Below are positions 60,947-64,000 of a DNA stretch of 64,000 bases, one piece after another. The translations under genes and the position numbers were made by a program. Source of the DNA: Streptomyces sp. MMBL 11-1 (GTDB lineage: Bacteria > Actinomycetota > Actinomycetes > Streptomycetales > Streptomycetaceae); contig NZ_CP117709.1 in the NCBI RefSeq assembly GCF_028622875.1, positions 1,612,001-1,676,000 of the forward strand. The letters are read 5' to 3'. How positions within the stretch are numbered: position 1 is the stretch's first letter; the number at the start of each line of letters is the position of its first letter. Under the pieces are notes generated by a model. That model saw only the letters and a list, made by a program, of their open reading frames with translations. It was not told where the DNA came from and made no database searches.

Positions 60947-61702
60947 TCAGCGGACCGGGTGGCCCGCTTCCCGCAGGGCGCCCTTGACCTCGGAGATCCG
61001 CAGGTCGCCGAAGTGGAAGACGGACGCGGCGAGCACCGCGTCGGCCCCCGCCTCGATCGCCGGGGCGAAGTCGGCGAGCCGGCCCGCGCCGCCGGAGGCG
61101 ATGACGGGGACGGTGACGTGCTTGCGCACCGCCTCGATCATCTCGGTGTCGTAGCCGTCCTTCGTGCCGTCGGCGTCCATCGAATTGAGCAGGATCTCGC
61201 CCGCGCCCAGCTCGGCGGCCCGGTGGGCCCACTCGACGGCGTCGATGCCGGTGCCCTTGCGGCCGCCGTGCGTGGTGACCTCGAACGTGCCCTCCGGGGT
61301 GCGGCGGGCGTCGACGGAGAGCACCAGGACCTGGCGTCCGAAGCGTTCGGCGATCTCGCGGATGAGGTCGGGGCGGGCGATGGCGGCGGTGTTGACGCCG
61401 ACCTTGTCGGCCCCGGCGCGCAGCAGCTTGTCGACGTCGTCGGGGGTGCGGACGCCGCCGCCGACGGTGAGCGGGATGAAGACCTGCTCGGCGGTGCGGC
61501 GGACCACGTCGTACGTCGTCTCGCGGTCGCCGCTGGAGGCGGTGATGTCGAGGAAGGTCAGCTCGTCGGCGCCCTCGGCGTCGTACAGCTTGGCCATCTC
61601 GACGGGGTCGCCCGCGTCGCGCAGATTCTGGAAGTTGACGCCCTTGACGACCCGGCCGTTGTCGACGTCGAGGCAGGGGATGACGCGTACGGCGAGGGTC
61701 AC
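60947..61702 (-). CDS. hisF: Imidazole glycerol phosphate synthase, cyclase subunit
   Basis: The 251-residue TIM barrel, with HisH, makes IGP and AICAR from PRFAR. '[18 protein letters not shown]' holds the catalytic Asp11, '[17 protein letters not shown]' the phosphate site, and '[22 protein letters not shown]' the second catalytic Asp. The GTG at 61702 overlaps the stop of the ridA gene (GTGA). Confidence 0.97.
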   Translation of the reverse strand: MTLAVRVIPCLDVDNGRVVKGVNFQNLRDAGDPVEMAKLYDAEGADELTFLDITASSGDRETTYDVVRRTAEQVFIPLTVGGGVRTPDDVDKLLRAGADKVGVNTAAIARPDLIREIAERFGRQVLVLSVDARRTPEGTFEVTTHGGRKGTGIDAVEWAHRAAELGAGEILLNSMDADGTKDGYDTEMIEAVRKHVTVPVIASGGAGRLADFAPAIEAGADAVLAASVFHFGDLRISEVKGALREAGHPVR

Positions 61703-62121
61703 CGCGCACCTCCTCGGTAGGCCTCTACCTCGACCTCGACGACCAGGCTCGGGTCCACGAAACCGGACACGATGATCATGGAGGCGGCGGGGCGCACGGC
61801 GTCGAACAGCTCCTTGTGGGCGCGGCCGATGTCCTCCACGTCCCGGGCGTGCGTGAGGTACATGCGGGTGCGGACGACGTCCTCGCGGCCGAGGCCCACC
61901 TGCTCCAGCGCGGCGAACGCGACGTCGAAGGAGGTGATCGCCTGCTCGTACGGGGAGCCCGCGGAGATCTGGCCGTTGATCACGGAGGTGCAGCCGGCGA
62001 CCAGGACGAGCCCGTTGGGCAGTTCGACGGCGCGCGAGTAGCCGAACTTCTCCTCCCAGGGCGCGCCGGTGGAGATCCGGCGTACGGCGGCAGCGCTGGT
62101 GGACTCAGCGGATTCGGTCAT
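61699..62121 (-). CDS. RidA family protein (YjgF/YER057c/UK114)
   Basis: The 140-residue protein has the RidA fold: '[43 protein letters not shown]', the Arg in '[24 protein letters not shown]', and '[24 protein letters not shown]' with the conserved Glu. RidA deaminates reactive enamines and imines. Its place between hisA and hisF, with 4-base overlaps on both sides, ties it to His synthesis; the reactive species it might clear there is unknown. The ATG at 62121. Confidence 0.92.
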   Translation of the reverse strand: MTESAESTSAAAVRRISTGAPWEEKFGYSRAVELPNGLVLVAGCTSVINGQISAGSPYEQAITSFDVAFAALEQVGLGREDVVRTRMYLTHARDVEDIGRAHKELFDAVRPAASMIIVSGFVDPSLVVEVEVEAYRGGAR

Positions 62122-62843
62122 GCGGCGACCGCCTTGAGGGCTTCTTCCAGCGTGAACGCCTTCGCGTACAGCGCCTTGCCGACGATCGCGCCCTCGACTC
62201 CTTCGGGGACGAGGAGGGAGATGGCGCGGAGGTCGTCGAGGGAGGAGACACCGCCGGAGGCGACGACCGGGCGGTCGGTGGCCGCGCAGACGTCGCGCAG
62301 CAGGCCCAGGTTGGGGCCCTGGAGGGTGCCGTCCTTGGCGATGTCGGTGACGACGTAGCGCGCGCAGCCCTCGGCGTCGAGGCGGGCGAGGGTCTCGTAG
62401 AGGTCGCCGCCGTCGCGGGTCCAGCCCCGGCCGCGCAGGGTGGTGCCGCGGACGTCGAGGCCGACGGCGATCTTGTCGCCGTGCTCGGCGATGACCTTGG
62501 CGACCCACTCGGGGGTCTCCAGGGCGGCGGTGCCGAGGTTGACCCGGCGGCAGCCGGTGGCGAGGGCGGCGGCGAGCGAGGCGTCGTCGCGGATGCCGCC
62601 GGACAGCTCGACCTTGATGTCCATGGCCCCGGCGACCTCGGCGATCAGGGCGCGGTTGTCGCCGGTGCCGAAGGCGGCGTCCAGGTCGACGAGGTGCAGC
62701 CACTCGGCACCGGCGCGCTGCCAGGCGAGGGCGGCCTCCAGCGGGGAGCCATAGGAGGTCTCGGAGCCGGACTCGCCGTGCACGAGGCGGACGGCCTGGC
62801 CGTCACGGACGTCGACGGCGGGGAGCAGTTCAAGCTTCGGCAT
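62118..62843 (-). CDS. hisA: Phosphoribosyl isomerase (HisA; in actinobacteria bifunctional PriA, HisA/TrpF)
   Basis: The 241-residue TIM barrel isomerises ProFAR, and in Streptomyces and mycobacteria also PRA of the Trp pathway. It has '[27 protein letters not shown]' with catalytic Asp11, '[19 protein letters not shown]', '[20 protein letters not shown]' (the PriA-typical loop), and '[17 protein letters not shown]' with the second Asp. No trpF is seen in the adjoining trp genes, consistent with a dual role. The ATG at 62843 overlaps the hisH stop by one base. Confidence 0.97.
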   Translation of the reverse strand: MPKLELLPAVDVRDGQAVRLVHGESGSETSYGSPLEAALAWQRAGAEWLHLVDLDAAFGTGDNRALIAEVAGAMDIKVELSGGIRDDASLAAALATGCRRVNLGTAALETPEWVAKVIAEHGDKIAVGLDVRGTTLRGRGWTRDGGDLYETLARLDAEGCARYVVTDIAKDGTLQGPNLGLLRDVCAATDRPVVASGGVSSLDDLRAISLLVPEGVEGAIVGKALYAKAFTLEEALKAVAA

Positions 62844-63487
62844 TACAGCGTCTCGATCCAGTTGGTCAGCAGCTGGGCGCCGGCGTCGCCGGACTTCTCG
62901 GGGTGGAACTGGGTGGCCCACAGCGCGCCGTTCTCCACGGCGGCCACGAACCGTTCGCCGTGCGTGGCCCAGGTGATCCTGGGGGCACGGATCTTGGCGT
63001 TGGTCACTTCTAGGGACCAGTCGTGCGCCGCGTAGGAGTGCACGAAGTAGTAGCGCGCGTCGGCGTCCAGGCCCGCGAAGAGCCGGGAGTCCTCGGGGGC
63101 CTCGACGGTGTTCCACCCCATGTGCGGGACGACGTCGGCCTTCAGGGGGCCGACCGTGCCGGGCCATTCGTCCAGGCCCTCGGTCTCCACGCCGTGCTCG
63201 ATGCCGCGCTCGAAGAGGATCTGCATCCCGACGCAGATGCCCATGACGGGGCGGCCGCCGGAGAGCCGGCGGCCGACGATCCAGTCGCCGCGGGCCCTCT
63301 TGAGCCCGTCCATGCAGGCGGAGAACGCGCCGACGCCGGGGACGAGGAGCCCGTCGGCGTTCATCGCGCGGTCGTAGTCGCGGGTGATCTCGACGTCCGC
63401 GCCGACATGGGCGAGGGCCCGCTCGGCGGAACGGACGTTGCCGAAGCCGTAGTCGAAGACGACGACCTTCTTCTTGTTCTCACTCAT
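62843..63487 (-). CDS. hisH: Imidazole glycerol phosphate synthase, glutaminase subunit
   Basis: The 214-residue class I glutamine amidotransferase feeds ammonia to HisF. The nucleophile Cys is in '[16 protein letters not shown]', the His and Glu of the triad in '[13 protein letters not shown]', and the opening is '[19 protein letters not shown]'. The ATG at 63487 starts [11 protein letters not shown]. The stop shares one base with the hisA start. Confidence 0.97.
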   Translation of the reverse strand: MSENKKKVVVFDYGFGNVRSAERALAHVGADVEITRDYDRAMNADGLLVPGVGAFSACMDGLKRARGDWIVGRRLSGGRPVMGICVGMQILFERGIEHGVETEGLDEWPGTVGPLKADVVPHMGWNTVEAPEDSRLFAGLDADARYYFVHSYAAHDWSLEVTNAKIRAPRITWATHGERFVAAVENGALWATQFHPEKSGDAGAQLLTNWIETL

Positions 63488-63500
63488 GACGTACCTGTCC

Positions 63501-63668
63501 TCAGTCCCACAGTCCCTGGATCCGCAGGATGCCCGCCACCAGGCACATCACGGAGCCGATCGACAGCAGCACGATGACGCCCTTGGGCATCCCCTGCTTG
63601 GCGAAGGAGTAGACGCCACCGGCCAGGAAGAGGCCGACGACGATCAGGATGGTGTTGAGGCCGGTCAC
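63501..63668 (-). CDS. 55-residue membrane peptide in the his operon
   Basis: The small protein consists of two hydrophobic helices ('[20 protein letters not shown]' and '[21 protein letters not shown]') joined by 'KQGMPKG'. The GTG at 63668 overlaps the hisB stop (GTGA), and the stop lies 13 bases before hisH, so it is read as part of the operon. Similar tiny proteins are found at this site in other Streptomyces; function unknown. Confidence 0.85.
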   Translation of the reverse strand: MTGLNTILIVVGLFLAGGVYSFAKQGMPKGVIVLLSIGSVMCLVAGILRIQGLWD

Positions 63669-64000
63669 AGGGCGCCCTTCGTGGAGGGCAGGATGCCGGC
63701 GGCGCGCGGGTCGTGCTCGCTGGCGTACCGCAGGGCGCGGGCGAGCGCCTTGAACTGGCACTCGACGATGTGGTGCGCGTTGCGCCCGTACGGCACGTGG
63801 ACGTGCAGGGCGATCTGCGCCTGGGCGACGAAGGACTCCAGGATGTGCCGGGTCATCGTCGTGTCGTACGCGCCGATCATCGGCGCCATCTTCTCGGGCT
63901 CGGTGTGCACGAGGTAGGGGCGGCCGGAGAGGTCGACGGTGACCTGGGCGAGCGACTCGTCCAGCGGCACGGTGCAGTTGCCGAAGCGGTAGATGCCGAC
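63665..64000 (-). CDS. hisB: Imidazoleglycerol-phosphate dehydratase, C-terminal part (5' end outside the window)
   Basis: The visible 111 residues are the second half of HisB: '[31 protein letters not shown]', then the metal-binding '[39 protein letters not shown]' with the HHxxE motif, ending '[15 protein letters not shown]'. The frame runs open to base 64000, so the gene continues beyond. It is monofunctional at this end, and read into the 55-residue membrane peptide. Confidence 0.96.
   Translation of the reverse strand, partial: VGIYRFGNCTVPLDESLAQVTVDLSGRPYLVHTEPEKMAPMIGAYDTTMTRHILESFVAQAQIALHVHVPYGRNAHHIVECQFKALARALRYASEHDPRAAGILPSTKGAL

Overview
The window is high-G+C actinobacterial chromosome and almost certainly Streptomyces. 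Support for this: dense codon-biased genes with many GTG starts, 1-8 nt stop/start overlaps, a trpCMBA cluster with the small Streptomyces TrpM-like protein, a bifunctional-type hisA (priA) and no trpF in view, HGxxPAAW and TIGR03085 proteins, and a trypsin very close to Streptomyces griseus trypsin. That last protein suggests, but does not prove, the S. griseus group. Most of the window is conserved core chromosome (pyk, gltBD, lgt, trp, his) with accessory inserts.

Layout. 1-3.7 kb: truncated response-regulator gene, a tRNA with anticodon CAA and a short variable loop, a free-standing LAGLIDADG-type protein gene, pyruvate kinase and a SIMPL protein. 3.8-7.6 kb: an alkyl-sulfatase divergent from a SulP-type anion transporter. 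7.7-10.6 kb: a two-gene siderophore-type pair (PLP decarboxylase and amine N-hydroxylase). 11-16.2 kb: ATP-binding regulator, ArsR, aminopeptidase N, chorismate mutase, AraC regulator. 16.4-21.7 kb: GH35 beta-galactosidase, trypsin, an HExxH/zinc-ribbon protein, ankyrin protein, acetyltransferase. 21.9-28.7 kb: RhlE-like helicase and cold-shock protein with a structured leader, a KstR2-like TetR with a thiolase relic behind it, a flavin/F420-type oxidoreductase, acetyltransferase, HutD, VWA protein, rhomboid protease. 28.9-36.1 kb: gltBD and a VIT/CCC1 transporter.

36.5-44.5 kb holds the most unusual locus: seven plus-strand genes with overlapping ends, namely four ADP-ribosylglycohydrolase-family (ARH) proteins, a ribokinase, a family III CoA-transferase and a CitE-like lyase, closed by a 15-bp perfect hairpin that carries the last stop codon in its loop. 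I infer a catabolic or salvage pathway that releases a ribosyl group, phosphorylates it, and handles the acidic aglycone through CoA activation and C-C cleavage. The substrate is unknown.

44.6-53.6 kb: lgt, a DsbA-like protein, trpA, trpB, trpM, trpC, three small membrane proteins, trpE and hisI, all on the minus strand. 53.7-60.7 kb: TIGR03085 protein, PucR regulator, a small membrane protein, a large LuxR (LAL) regulator and a secreted cutinase/PET-hydrolase-like lipase. 60.9-64 kb: hisF, ridA, hisA/priA, hisH, a 55-residue membrane peptide and the 3' part of hisB. The PriA-type HisA probably also supplies the TrpF step, so the his and trp genes here serve each other.

Limits: all calls come from reading the sequence without database searches. 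Start codons are often ambiguous in this organism and are flagged where so. No CRISPR array, insertion sequence, rRNA or prophage was seen.
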